A stretch of 64,000 bases of DNA from CAMLIZ01 sp036231905 (GTDB lineage: Bacteria; Pseudomonadota; Gammaproteobacteria; Burkholderiales; Burkholderiaceae_C). The notes below the pieces were generated by a model that saw only the letters and a program-made list of their open reading frames with translations, searched no databases and was not told the DNA's origin. The position numbers and the translations under genes are program-made. The stretch is from assembly GCF_036231905.1 (NCBI RefSeq), contig NZ_JAZARE010000013.1, forward strand, positions 1-64,000, read 5' to 3'. Positions 39,192-49,383 of the stretch are shown here, piece by piece. The stretch's first letter is position 1. The number at the start of each line of letters is the position of its first letter.

Positions 39192-39872
39192 TCACCACAG
39201 GTAGAAGAAGGCAAAGATGAACACCCACACCAGGTCCACGAAGTGCCAGTACAGGCCGGTGATCTCCACGATCTGGTAGTTGGTGTGGTCGTAGCGGCCG
39301 CGCAGCAGGCGCACCGCCACGACCACCAGGTACACCACGCCGGCCGATACATGCAGGCCGTGGAAGCCGGTGATCATGAAGAACGCCGAGCCGAACTGGG
39401 CCGCACCCATCGGGTTGCCCCAGGGCCGCACGCCCTCGTGCAGGATGAGCTTGCTCCATTCGAAGGCCTGCATCAGCACGAACATCTCGCCGAAGGCTGC
39501 GGTCACCAGCATCAGCGCCGCGGCGTTGATGCGGTCGCGCCGGTAGGCGCAGTTCACCGCCATCGCCATAGTGCCGCTGCTGCTGATCAGCACGAAGGTC
39601 ATGATCGCGATCAGCAGCAGGGGCACGTCGGTGCCCGCGATGTTGAGCGAGAACACCTGGCTCGGGTTGGGCCAGGCCACCGTGGTGGAGCCCCGCACCG
39701 TCATGTAGCTGGTGAGGAAGCAGCTGAAGACGAAGGTGTCGCTCAGCAGGAAGAACCACATCATGGCCTTGCCCCACGACACGTGGAAGGCCTCGCGGTC
39801 CGACGACCAGTCGGACACCAGCCCGCGCAGCCCGGCAGGCGGCTCGTGGGTGGGGATGGGGATGGCGCTCAT
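39192..39872 (-). CDS. Cytochrome c oxidase subunit III
   Basis: 226 residues from ATG 39872. Five to six membrane helices; FEWSKLILHEGVRPWGNP, FFMITGFHGLHVSAGVVYLV and GLYWHFVDLVWVFIFAFFYL are the conserved COX3 features. Supports proton uptake and stability of subunit I. Sits between a second subunit-III-like gene and subunit IV in the same leftward operon. Confidence 0.93.
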   Translation of the reverse strand: MSAIPIPTHEPPAGLRGLVSDWSSDREAFHVSWGKAMMWFFLLSDTFVFSCFLTSYMTVRGSTTVAWPNPSQVFSLNIAGTDVPLLLIAIMTFVLISSSGTMAMAVNCAYRRDRINAAALMLVTAAFGEMFVLMQAFEWSKLILHEGVRPWGNPMGAAQFGSAFFMITGFHGLHVSAGVVYLVVVAVRLLRGRYDHTNYQIVEITGLYWHFVDLVWVFIFAFFYLW

Positions 39873-39885
39873 GAGAGTCCTCGGT

Positions 39886-40545
39886 TCAGCGCACGCCGCA
39901 CAGCGCGCGGGCCAGGTCCGGTGTGAGCAGGCCCATGGCGGCGAACAGCACGCCCCACAGCAGCAGCAGGAAGTGCCAGTAGCGCGCGCACAGGCGGATG
40001 CGATTGGCCAGCACCGCCGCGTCCGCCTGTTGGCGCAGGCTCCAGGCGAGCCAGCCCCAGGCCAGCAGGCCACCCAGCACGTGCAGGCCGTGCATGGCGG
40101 TGAGCAGGTAGAAGAAGCTGGCGGCCGGGTTGCCCGCTGGCGTGACACGCGCGCCCATGAGCGTGGCCCAGGCCCACAGCTGCACACCGATGAAGAGCAG
40201 GGCGCAGACACCACCGCCCAGCACCAGGGCGTTGGCCTGCGCGCCGTGTCGGCGCCGTGCCGCCACGGCGGCCGCGTGCAGCAGGCCGCTGCCCGCCGCC
40301 AGCACCGCCGTGCTCAGCCACAGCTGCCACGGCATGCCGATCGGCGACCAGTCGTTGCTCACCGCGCGCATCACGTAGGCGATGAGGAACAGCGTGAACA
40401 GGGTGCTCGCAAAACCGATGAACACCCACAGGCCGATGTCGGCGGCCGCTCCGGGCCGCTGGCGCCGGGAGCCGGCGGCGCGCGGGCCGGCCGGCAAATC
40501 GTCGCCTCGACCGGCGGCGCGCAAGGCGGCAGTGCTCGCGGTCAT
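39886..40545 (-). CDS. Second, divergent cytochrome oxidase subunit-III-like protein
   Basis: 219 residues from ATG 40545, with GGAGG eight bases upstream. A disordered start (1-35) precedes about five membrane helices. SFFYLLTAMHGLHVLGGLLA and RYWHFLLLLWGVLFAAMGLL are the COX3 core motifs, so it is a homologue of the neighbour at 39192-39872, but the glutamate/tryptophan-rich region around FEWSK is missing. Two different subunit-III-like genes side by side are known in some caa3/SoxM-type oxidase clusters; their division of labour is not known to me. Confidence 0.85.
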   Translation of the reverse strand: MTASTAALRAAGRGDDLPAGPRAAGSRRQRPGAAADIGLWVFIGFASTLFTLFLIAYVMRAVSNDWSPIGMPWQLWLSTAVLAAGSGLLHAAAVAARRRHGAQANALVLGGGVCALLFIGVQLWAWATLMGARVTPAGNPAASFFYLLTAMHGLHVLGGLLAWGWLAWSLRQQADAAVLANRIRLCARYWHFLLLLWGVLFAAMGLLTPDLARALCGVR

Positions 40546-40603
40546 TGGGCAACCTCCGCGCTTCGCACTGCCGTGCGAGCGCCTTCGGGCGGCCGGGCGG
40601 CGC

Positions 40604-42400
40604 TCATGCAGGCACCTCCTGCACGTTCGCCGGCTCGTGCGAAGGCTCGTCCCCGCCTTCCTCGGGCGGAGCGGTCTGGGCGATGAAGTCCTCCGCTGCC
40701 CCCGGCACGCTGTAGGCATAGGCCCAGCGGTACACCACAGGCAACGCGCGGCCCCAGTTGCCATGCGCGGGCGGCGTGTCGGGCGTGGCCCATTCCAGCG
40801 AGGCGGCGCGCCAGGGGTTGGGCTCGGCGCGCCGGCCGCGGAAGGCGCTGTGAATCAGGTTGTAGACGAACACCAGCTGGAAGGCGGCCACCACCAGCGC
40901 TGCCACGGTGATCCACACGTTCAGCAGGTGGGCCGAGGGCGGGATGAAGTCGTAGCCCTTGTACTCGTAGTAACGCCGCGGCATGCCGAGGATGCCGAGG
41001 TAGTGCATGGGGAAGAAGATGGCGTAGGTGCCGAGGAAGGTGACCCAGAAGTGCCAGTGGCCCAGCCGGTCGTCCAGCATGCGGCCCGCGATCTTGGGGT
41101 ACCAGTGGTAAATGCCGCCGAACACCACCAGCAGGGGCGCCACGCCCATCACCATGTGGAAGTGCGCCACCACGAACATGGTGCCCGACAGCGGGATGTC
41201 CACGCTCACGTTGCCTAGGAACAGGCCCGTGAGCCCGCCGATCAGGAAGGTGCTCACGAAGGCGAGCGCAAACAGCATCGGCACGGTGAGGTGGATGTCG
41301 CCGCGCCACAGCGTGAGCATCCAGTTGTAGACCTTGATCGCCGTGGGCACCGCGATGATCAGCGTGGTGGTGGCGAAGAAGAACCCGAAGTACGGGTTCA
41401 TGCCGCTCACGAACATGTGGTGTGCCCACACCACGAAGCTCAGCACCCCGATCGCCAGGATGGCCCACACCATCATGCGGTAGCCGAAGATGCTGCGCCG
41501 CGCGTGCACGCTGATCAGGTCGCTCACGATGCCGAAGGCCGGCAGCGCCACGATGTACACCTCCGGATGCCCGAAGAACCAGAACAGGTGCTGGAACAGC
41601 AGCGGGCTGCCGCCGCGGTAGGCGGTCTCCTGGCCCATGGACACCATGGCCGGCATGAAGAAGCTGGTCTGCAGCGTCTTGTCGAGCAGCATCATCACGC
41701 CGCTGACGAACAGCGCCGGAAACGCCAGCAGCGCCAGGATGGTGGCCACGAAGATGCCCCACACCGTGAGCGGCATGCGCAGCAGCGTCATGCCTTCGCA
41801 GCGGGCCTGCAGCACGGTGGTCACGTAGTTCAGGCCGCCCATGGTGGTGGCCACGATGAAGATCACCAGCGACACGAGCATCAAGATGATCCCCCAGTCG
41901 TGCCCCGGTGTGCCGGGCAGGATGGCCGCCGGCGGATACAGCGTCCAGCCCGCCCCGGTGGGGCCACCGGGCACGAAGAAGCTCGCCAGCAGCACCAGCA
42001 CCGACAGCAGGTAGACCCAGAAGCTCAGCATGTTCATGAACGGGAACACCATGTCCCGCGAGCCCACCATCAGCGGGATCATGTAGTTGCCGAAGCCGCC
42101 GAGGAACAACGCCGTCAGCAGGTAGATCACCATGATCATCCCGTGCATGGTGACGAACTGGTAGTAGCGCTCGGCGTTGATGAACTCGAACTGGCCGGGA
42201 AAGCCCAGCTGCAGCCGCATCAGGTTGGACAGCGCCAGCCCGACCAGCCCCACGATGATGGCCGTGCTGGCGTACTGCACCGCGATCACCTTGTGGTCCT
42301 GGCTCCAGACGTAGCGTGTCCAGAAGCTCTGCGGGCCATGGTCGCCGCCGTGCTCGCCGTCCAGGTGCTGCGCCGCAGGCAAGGTTGCTCCGTAGGCCAT
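40604..42400 (-). CDS. ctaD: Cytochrome c oxidase subunit I
   Basis: 598 residues, 12 or more membrane helices. Haem and copper ligands are present: FGHPEVYIVALPAFG (Cu-B His, cross-linked Tyr and the type A1 glutamate), WAHHMFVSG (two Cu-B His) and HFHMVMGVAPL (haem a3 and haem a His). It reduces oxygen to water and pumps protons. The first codon directly abuts the ctaC stop. GSTs of the A1 D-channel appear intact by motif, so it is a type A haem-copper oxidase. Confidence 0.97.
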   Translation of the reverse strand: MAYGATLPAAQHLDGEHGGDHGPQSFWTRYVWSQDHKVIAVQYASTAIIVGLVGLALSNLMRLQLGFPGQFEFINAERYYQFVTMHGMIMVIYLLTALFLGGFGNYMIPLMVGSRDMVFPFMNMLSFWVYLLSVLVLLASFFVPGGPTGAGWTLYPPAAILPGTPGHDWGIILMLVSLVIFIVATTMGGLNYVTTVLQARCEGMTLLRMPLTVWGIFVATILALLAFPALFVSGVMMLLDKTLQTSFFMPAMVSMGQETAYRGGSPLLFQHLFWFFGHPEVYIVALPAFGIVSDLISVHARRSIFGYRMMVWAILAIGVLSFVVWAHHMFVSGMNPYFGFFFATTTLIIAVPTAIKVYNWMLTLWRGDIHLTVPMLFALAFVSTFLIGGLTGLFLGNVSVDIPLSGTMFVVAHFHMVMGVAPLLVVFGGIYHWYPKIAGRMLDDRLGHWHFWVTFLGTYAIFFPMHYLGILGMPRRYYEYKGYDFIPPSAHLLNVWITVAALVVAAFQLVFVYNLIHSAFRGRRAEPNPWRAASLEWATPDTPPAHGNWGRALPVVYRWAYAYSVPGAAEDFIAQTAPPEEGGDEPSHEPANVQEVPA

Positions 42401-43498
42401 TCAGCCTCCCAGTGACTTGATGTAGGCCACGATCTGCGCCACTTCCTCGTCGCTCAGCGGGGTGGGCGGCATGATGTTCGCAAAGCCCTTGACCACCTGG
42501 GCCTGGGGTTCGCGGATGGCGTGGCGCAGGTAGGTGTCGTCCACCTTCACGCTGCTGCCGTCGGCCAGCGCCTCGTTGCGGCCGAACAGGCCCTTCCAGG
42601 TGGGCCCCGCGCTGGCGTTGCCATCCACCGAGTGGCAGCCCAGGCAGGCCTTGGCCTGCGCCAGCGCGCGGCCGCGTGCGGCCGGCGTGTCGGCGTTGGC
42701 CCGCGCCAGCGCCTGGCTGCGGGCGAAGGTGGGCTGGCGCTGCAGCCAGGCAAGGAAGGCAGCCTCGTCCTCCACCACCACCACGCCGCGCATGTTGGGA
42801 TGCCCCACGCCGCACAGCTGTGCGCACAACGCCTCGAAGCGGCCGGCCTGCGTGGGCGTGAACCAGAAGCTGCTCACCTGGCCCGGCACGATGTTCATGC
42901 GCGCCCGGAACGGCGGCACGTAGAAGTCATGCAGCGCGTCGTGCGAGCGCGCCACGACCTTGACCGGCCGGTTCAGCGGCAGGTGCACCTCGGTGGCGTC
43001 GACCAGCACGTCGTCCTGGCCGTTGGCGTCGCTCGGGTCCAGGCCGAAGGGGTTGTCGGCCTTCACGAAGCGGGTGTCGGTGCCGCCGAGCTTGCCGCCG
43101 CCGCCGGGGAAACGGAAGCGCCATTGCCACTGCTGCGCCACCACCTCCATCACCAGCGCATCGGCAGGCGGATCGACATAGCGTGCATAGACGAACAGGC
43201 CCGGCGTGAGCAGGGCCGCCACCCCCACCGACGTGCCGATGATCAGCCAGCGCTCCAGCTTCTTGTTGTCATGCGCGTAGGCCGCCTTGTGCCCGCTGCG
43301 ATGGCGGAAGCGCCACACGGTGTAGACCAGCAGGAGGTTGATGACCACGAAGAACAGGCCGGTGATCACGAAGGTGATCGTCAGCGTGTCGTCCATCGAC
43401 TGCCAGTTGGAGGCCAGCGGCGTGGCCTGCCAGGGGTTGAGGAAGTGGAACAGCAGCGAGCCGACCACGATCACGACGAGGGCGACGGCGATGGCCAT
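42401..43498 (-). CDS. ctaC: Cytochrome c oxidase subunit II fused to cytochrome c (caa3 type)
   Basis: 365 residues. Two N-terminal membrane helices (about 1-19 and 38-64) precede a cupredoxin domain with the CuA site (ALCAQLCGVGHPNMRG, about 220-236) and a C-terminal cytochrome c domain with CLGCHSVDG (CxxCH, haem c) and a later Met (NIMPPTPLSDEEV) as axial ligand. This makes a caa3-type oxidase that can accept electrons directly from a soluble cytochrome or other donor. First catalytic gene of the operon. Confidence 0.96.
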   Translation of the reverse strand: MAIAVALVVIVVGSLLFHFLNPWQATPLASNWQSMDDTLTITFVITGLFFVVINLLLVYTVWRFRHRSGHKAAYAHDNKKLERWLIIGTSVGVAALLTPGLFVYARYVDPPADALVMEVVAQQWQWRFRFPGGGGKLGGTDTRFVKADNPFGLDPSDANGQDDVLVDATEVHLPLNRPVKVVARSHDALHDFYVPPFRARMNIVPGQVSSFWFTPTQAGRFEALCAQLCGVGHPNMRGVVVVEDEAAFLAWLQRQPTFARSQALARANADTPAARGRALAQAKACLGCHSVDGNASAGPTWKGLFGRNEALADGSSVKVDDTYLRHAIREPQAQVVKGFANIMPPTPLSDEEVAQIVAYIKSLGG

Positions 43499-43525
43499 GG
43501 GCGGCTCCGGCAGCCTGAGCGGAAC

Positions 43526-44041
43526 CTATCGTTTGGCCACGGGGCGTTCCAGCTGCCGATACGCGGCCGCGGCCACCATGCCGAACACCAGGTGGGCGCA
43601 GAAGGTGCCGGCCCCGCGCATCTCGGCAAACCAGCCGAACACCTGGCTCATGCCGTAGAAGTTGATGCCGTAGAGCACCGCGCCGAACAAGGCACCCGCG
43701 CTCAACACCGCATGCCAGCTGGAGTCGAGGTGGAAGGGCGCGATGATCGCCGCCAGCAGCAGGCCGAAGGTGATGCCCAGCAGGTAGTGGATGGCCAGCG
43801 CGGTGGCCACAATGCCCCAGCTGAAGGCGTTGGATTGCAGCGCGTCGCGCCCCAGGGCGATGGCGGCCACCTGGTGCGAGCCGTACCAGACGCTGGTGTC
43901 GGGAGACAACGCCGCCCAGGCGAGCTCCAGCGTCATCAGCACGGCCCCGGCCACGAAGCCGGCCACGCCGGCGGCCAGCCAGTCGGGCGCACGCCGCGCC
44001 CAGTGGTGCGATTGAAGTCTTGCGCTCAGTTGCAGGTCCAT
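43526..44041 (-). CDS. Integral membrane protein upstream of the oxidase genes
   Basis: 171 residues from ATG 44041, with GGAGG upstream. Four hydrophobic helices (about 22-46, 69-97, 108-130 and 141-158) with HQVAA and a small-residue-rich first helix. It precedes ctaC by 27 bases in the same direction, so it is probably co-transcribed with the oxidase. No family recognised; possibly an assembly or accessory protein. Confidence 0.65.
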   Translation of the reverse strand: MDLQLSARLQSHHWARRAPDWLAAGVAGFVAGAVLMTLELAWAALSPDTSVWYGSHQVAAIALGRDALQSNAFSWGIVATALAIHYLLGITFGLLLAAIIAPFHLDSSWHAVLSAGALFGAVLYGINFYGMSQVFGWFAEMRGAGTFCAHLVFGMVAAAAYRQLERPVAKR

Positions 44042-44137
44042 CACGGCCTCCCATGGCAGCGGATGCAAGGGCTGCGCACGCGGCGTGCGGCCACGCGGCG
44101 GGCTGCGGTGCCGCCGCGTGCGCGCCGCCACGCAGGA

Positions 44138-44650
44138 TCAGGGAAACGCGGGGATCGCGGGTTCCACGCCTTCGAAGTGGCCTTCGGGGTGCCGCATCTG
44201 CAGCAGCTCCTCCACTTCTTCCAGGCGCGAACGCGGCACGTCGACCATCAACAGGATCTGCCCTCGCTCGATGGCCAGTTCGAAGCGTTTCAGCCGACGG
44301 TTGGGTGCCGAGCTGCCCAGCATGCTGGAGGACCAGGCGCCGAAGAGCCCGCCCACCACCGCCAGCACCCCGACCACGCCCCACTGCGGCGTGTCGCCCA
44401 CGATGGGGTACAGGGCCGCCGCCACGCCGGCGAGCACGCCGACTGCGCCGCCGATCACCAGGCCCGACTGGGCCGCGGGGATCAGGTCCGAGGTCTGCAG
44501 CACGTTGGCGGCGTGCAAACCGGACAGGTCGGTGCTGTCGCTGCCGACGAAGTGCATGTGCTTTTCGTCGATGCGTGCCAGCAGCAGGTCATCCATCGTC
44601 CGCCTGGCGCTGGCCAGGTCAGGCAACAGCCAATAGATGCGTCTGCGCAT
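44138..44650 (-). CDS. Small membrane protein with glycine-rich double helix (DUF1269-like)
   Basis: 170 residues; AAGGAGG is perfectly placed before the ATG. The soluble N-terminus (RRRIYWLLPDLASARRTMDD) and C-terminus (RGQILLMVDVPRSRLEEVEE) flank two glycine-rich membrane helices (GLVIGGAVGVLAGVAAALYP and GVVGVLAVVGGLFGAWSSSM). It resembles DUF1269-type stress membrane proteins, from memory. It starts about 97 bases upstream of the 171-residue membrane-protein gene and may head the oxidase operon. Confidence 0.6.
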   Translation of the reverse strand: MRRRIYWLLPDLASARRTMDDLLLARIDEKHMHFVGSDSTDLSGLHAANVLQTSDLIPAAQSGLVIGGAVGVLAGVAAALYPIVGDTPQWGVVGVLAVVGGLFGAWSSSMLGSSAPNRRLKRFELAIERGQILLMVDVPRSRLEEVEELLQMRHPEGHFEGVEPAIPAFP

Positions 44651-44748
44651 GGTGCCCTCCTTTCATCGGTGATGACAGGGCATGCGGTGACACTCGTTCT
44701 ACACCTGTTTGCGCCGCAGCGGAAGGGGCCTGGCCCCAGCCCGGGGGG

Positions 44749-47090
44749 TCAGCCGAAGGGCGGCGGGCCGAAATCCCCGTTCAGCGCTCGCCACACCCGC
44801 TCGGCGGTCAGTGGCATCTGGAGTCGTTCGGCTTCGCGGCCCAGACCCTGGTGCGCCAGCGCGTCGACCACGGCGGTGACCACCGCCGGCGTGGCGCCGA
44901 TGGTGCCCAGCTCGCCCACCCCTTTGACGCCCAGCGGGTTGGTCTGGCAGGGAACGGAGATGTCGAACTCGGTGCGGAAGCTCCGGAACGTGTCCGCATG
45001 CGGCAAGGCGTAGTCCAGGAAGCTGGCGGTGAGCAGCTGGCCGCTGTCGTTGTCGTAGACCACCTGTTCGCTCAGCGCCTGGCCGATCCCTTGCACGGCG
45101 CCGCCTTCGAGCTGGCCGCGCACGATCACCGGGCTGACGATGCGGCCCACGTCGTTGACCGACGCATAGGACACGATCTCCACCGCGCCGGTGGCCGGGT
45201 CGACCTCCACCTCGCACACATGGCAGCCGTTGGGCCAGCTCGGGCCGTTGACGGTGTGGCTGGCCTGCACGCTGATGCGGGCCCCGGGCTGGCGCCCGGC
45301 CAGCTCGAACAGGCCAATGCCGAGGTCGGTGCCGGCCACGACGAAGCGGCCGTTGCGGTATTCGATGTCCGCCGGCGGGGCCTCCAGCGCCTGGCCGGCC
45401 AGCTCGCGGGCGTCATCCACCGTCTTCTGCGAGGCCACCTGCACGGCCGAGCCGCCGGTGAACAGCGAGCGCGAGCCGGCGCTGCCGAAGCCGTTGGCGC
45501 GGTCGGTGTCGCCTTGCAGGATGCGGATGCGTTCGATCGGCACGCCGAACACGTCCACCGCCAGCTGCGCATAGCTGGTCTGGATGCCCTGTCCCATCGC
45601 CTGGGTGGCCGAGCCGATCTCGATGAAACCGTCGGCGCTGACGCTCACGCTCACATGCTCCTCGAAGGCGTTGCCGCCGGTCCATTCGAGGAAGGTGGCG
45701 ATGCCGCGGCCGCGCAGCTTGCCGCGCCGCGTGGCGTCGCTCCGGCGGGCGGCAAAGCCCTGCCAGTCGGCCAGCGCCAGGCCCTGGTCGAGGATCTTCT
45801 CGAAATGCCCGCTGTCGTAGGTCTGGCCCAGCGCGTTCTGGTAGGGCATCTGCTCGGGGCGGATCAGGTTGCGCCGGCGCAGCTCGGCCGGGTCCAACTG
45901 CAGCTGGCGCGCGGCCGCGTCCATCAGCCGCTCGGTGATGTAGATCGCCTCTGGCCGGCCGGCGCCGCGGTAGGGCCCGGTGGGGGCGCGGTCGGTGAGC
46001 ACCGCGGTGAAGGTGAGATCGACGTTGCGGATGTCGTACACGCTGGTGGATACCCAGGGGCCGATCAGCACCTGGATGGCCACGCCGGCCGCGGTGGCGT
46101 AGGCGCCCACGTTGCAGATGGACTGCACGCGCAGCGCCAGCACCTTGCCTTGGGCGTCCAGCGCCATCTCGGCGCGGCTGAGCACATCGCGCCCATGCAC
46201 GGCCGAGAGAAAGTCCTCGATGCGCTCGGCCTGCCAGCGCACCGGGCGCTTGAGCGTGCGGGCCGCATGGGCCACCACGATGTCCTCGGGGTACAGGCCG
46301 GTCTTCATGCCGAAGCCACCGCCCACGTCGCCCACCAGCACCCGCACCTGCTCCGTGGCGAGATCGGGCAGGGTGTTGCACAGGCCGCCGCGCACCCCGG
46401 TGGGCATCTGGCTGGACAGGCGCACGGTCAGCCGGCCGGTGGCCGGGTCCAGTTCCGCCAACACGCTGCGCGGCTCCATCGGGCTGGGCGCCAGGCGCTG
46501 GTTCACCAACTGCAGCGACACCGTGTGGGCGGCCTGGGCAAACGCCTGTTCGGTGGCGGCGGCGTCGCCGTGGCGCATCTGCGCACTCACGTTGTCCGGT
46601 GCGCCGGGGCACAGGGCGGGTGCGCCGGGCTGCATGGCCTGCAGCGGGTCGGTGACGTGGGGCAGCTCTTCATAGTCCACCCACACCGCGTCGGCGGCGG
46701 CGCGGGCGGCGTCGCGGCTGTCGGCCACCACGGCCACCACCGGCTCGCCCACGTAGCGCACCACCTCGTGCGCCAGCGCCCGGCGCACGGGGGTGGCCAT
46801 GTCGCTGCCGTCGGGCCGCTTGAAACCGCCCACCGCCAGGGGCTTCACACCGGCGTCCACCAGCTGCGCGCCGGTGAACACCGCATGCACACCGGGCAGG
46901 GCGCTCGCGTCTTCGGTGTTGATCGAGAGGATGCGGGCATGTGCGTAGGGCGAGCGCAGGAACACCAGGTGCGTCTGGCCCGCTGCGACCACGTCGTCGG
47001 TGTACTGGCCTTTGCCGGCCACGAGTGCCGGGTCCTCGATGCGCTTGACGGCCTGGCCGCTGCCGAAGCGGCCGGCTTCGAACACGGTGC

Positions 47091-47094
<4 letters not shown>
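44749..47094 (-). CDS. Xanthine dehydrogenase/CO dehydrogenase-family molybdenum-binding large subunit
   Basis: 781 residues from ATG 47094, whose codon overlaps the stop of the upstream small subunit. The start (FGSGQAVKRIEDPALVAGKG, YTDDVVAAGQTHLVFLRSPY) is CoxL-like. Molybdopterin motifs include GGGFGMKTGLYPED and TGPYRGAGRPEA; the latter loop is the form II type (YRGAGR), not the AYRCSFR loop of true CO dehydrogenase. C-terminal VKGVGELGTIGATPAVV carries the active-site Glu. Substrate is therefore an aldehyde, N-heterocycle or similar, not CO. No FAD subunit is found beside it. Confidence 0.9.
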
Positions 47095-47573
<479 letters not shown>

Positions 47574-47648
47574 GAATGTGCTTCCCTCAAGTGTGGCGGC
47601 CGATCGTAGCGGCTTCGTCCGCGCGCTGCTGCTGCTGCGCACGGGCCC

Positions 47649-48089
47649 CTAGTTCCAGCGCGCCGACGTGCCGCCCAGGCTGTAGCGCCCGGCGCCCAGC
47701 AGCGCCACCACGATGGAGGCCATGAAGTACAGGCCCTGCAGCTCCAGCGCCCAACCGCCGGTCTGCGACAGGGTGAACAGCTGCGGCATGTGCACCAGCC
47801 ACACGGCGGACAGCATGTTGATCGCCACCACGACGGCCGCTGCGCGGGTGAGGTAGCCCACGATCAACAGCACCGGCGCGAGCACCTCGCCCACATAGAC
47901 CAGGTAGCCGAACTGCGCCGGCAGGCCCATCTTGGTGACGGCGCCCAGCACGAAGTCCGGGCCGCCCTTGAGCTTGGCGATGCCGTGCAGCAGGATCAGC
48001 ACACCGAGCGTCACGCGCAGCAGCAGCTTGGCGAGGTCGGCCTGGTCGGTGTTGCCGGTGTCGGGCCGGCGTTGCGGGGCAGCGGGCAT
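47649..48089 (-). CDS. DoxX-family membrane protein
   Basis: 146 residues from ATG 48089 with AGGAGG in front. Four hydrophobic helices with LLLRVTLGVLILLHGIAKLK at the first, LVYVGEVLAPVLLIVGYLTR at the second and a last one with LGGTSARWN at the end. This is the DoxX/thiosulfate-quinone-oxidoreductase-small-subunit-like family, often linked to redox stress or to nearby oxidases. Probably co-transcribed with the molybdenum hydroxylase genes (76-base gap). Confidence 0.85.
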   Translation of the reverse strand: MPAAPQRRPDTGNTDQADLAKLLLRVTLGVLILLHGIAKLKGGPDFVLGAVTKMGLPAQFGYLVYVGEVLAPVLLIVGYLTRAAAVVVAINMLSAVWLVHMPQLFTLSQTGGWALELQGLYFMASIVVALLGAGRYSLGGTSARWN

Positions 48090-48178
48090 AAGAACCTCCT
48101 TGGCATGCGCCGGCCGGCGGCCGGGGCGTCGAGCATGCCAGCAAACGCCACGCCGGGCGAGGGCGTGGCCTGGGCTGG

Positions 48179-48556
48179 TCAGTGGCCTGCCAGCAACAGG
48201 CGGCGCAGCAGGGCATCGGCCCAGTCTGGCAACGTGTCGCCAAACGGCTCGGCCTTGGCGTACTCGTCGCCTTCGATCACGGCGCTGTGCGTGAGCTGGC
48301 TGCTGCCGTCCACCCGCAGCTGCAGCCAGCCGCGCGCGCCGGCGTCCCACTCCAGCACCAGGCTGCCGTCGGCGTCCGCCTGCACGGTGGGTGGCCGCCA
48401 GCCGGCCGCCAGCACCAACGCCAGCAGGCGCTGGGCCTGCGCCAGCGTGGCGTCGCCGGGCACGGCCCAGCCGCGCGCCTGCAAGGCGCGGGCTTCTTCC
48501 AGAGCCCCGGCCAGCGCGGGGTGAAGCGGTGCGGATGGTGGGTGGGATGAGGCCAT
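48179..48556 (-). CDS. Hypothetical protein
   Basis: 125 residues from ATG 48556 (MASSHPPSAPLHPALAGALE). Helical first half (residues 10-60), then a beta-rich segment DGSLVLEWDAGARGWLQLRV. No signal peptide or membrane segment. Divergent from xthA, 41 bases away; no family recognised. Confidence 0.6.
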   Translation of the reverse strand: MASSHPPSAPLHPALAGALEEARALQARGWAVPGDATLAQAQRLLALVLAAGWRPPTVQADADGSLVLEWDAGARGWLQLRVDGSSQLTHSAVIEGDEYAKAEPFGDTLPDWADALLRRLLLAGH

Positions 48557-48597
48557 GGCGGTTAGGATGCGGCGCAACCCTGCATCTTGCACCGCCC

Positions 48598-49377
48598 ATG
48601 AAGATCGCCACCTTCAACGTCAATGGCATCAACAGCCGCCTGCCCCGCCTGCTGGAATGGCTGAACGAGGCGCAGCCCGACGTGGTGTGCCTGCAGGAGA
48701 TCAAGACTTCGGATGCCACCTTCCCGGAAGCTGCGGTGCGCGAGGCGGGCTACGGCGCCATCTGGCACGGCCAGAAAGGCTTCAACGGCGTGGCCATCCT
48801 GGCACGCGGCAGCGCGCCGAAGGAGCGCCGCCGCGGCCTGCCCGGCGACCCCGACGACACCCACAGCCGCTACATAGAAGCGGAGGTCAACGGGGTGGTG
48901 ATCGCTTCCATCTACCTGCCCAACGGCAACCCGCAGCCCGGCCCGAAGTTCGACTACAAGCTGGCCTGGATGGCGCGCCTGATCGAGCATGCGGCGCCGC
49001 TGTTCGAACATGACGGCCCGGTGGTGCTGGCCGGCGACTACAACGTGGTGCCCACCGATGGCGTGGGCGACATCTATTCGGCCGCCTCGTGGAAGAACGA
49101 CGCACTGCTGCAGCCCGAGACCCGGGCCGCCTGGCAGCGGCTGCTGGCGCAGGGCTGGACCGATGCCATTGGCAGCCTGCATGCGGGCAAGCCGGTCTAC
49201 ACCTTCTGGGACTTCTTTCGCCAGCGCTGGGAGCGCAACGCCGGCCTGCGCATCGACCACCTGCTGCTCAATCCGGCGGCTGCCAAGCGCCTGGATGCGG
49301 CGGGTGTCGACAAGGACGTGCGCGGCCGGGAAAAGCCCAGCGACCATGCGCCGGCCTGGGTGACGCTACGCGGCTGA
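48598..49377 (+). CDS. xthA: Exodeoxyribonuclease III
   Basis: 259 residues from ATG 48598, the standard family start MKIATFNVNGINSRLPRLLE. Metal- and DNA-binding motifs are complete: CLQEIKTSD (metal Glu), SIYLPNGN, GDYNVVPTD (catalytic Asp/Asn), YTFWDFFRQRWERNAGLRID and KPSDHAPAWVTL (catalytic Asp-His). It cleaves DNA at abasic sites and degrades 3' ends in base excision repair. The next gene, an AlkZ-like glycosylase, starts six bases later, so the two may form a repair operon. Confidence 0.96.
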   Translation: MKIATFNVNGINSRLPRLLEWLNEAQPDVVCLQEIKTSDATFPEAAVREAGYGAIWHGQKGFNGVAILARGSAPKERRRGLPGDPDDTHSRYIEAEVNGVVIASIYLPNGNPQPGPKFDYKLAWMARLIEHAAPLFEHDGPVVLAGDYNVVPTDGVGDIYSAASWKNDALLQPETRAAWQRLLAQGWTDAIGSLHAGKPVYTFWDFFRQRWERNAGLRIDHLLLNPAAAKRLDAAGVDKDVRGREKPSDHAPAWVTLRG

Positions 49378-49383
49378 TCCGGC

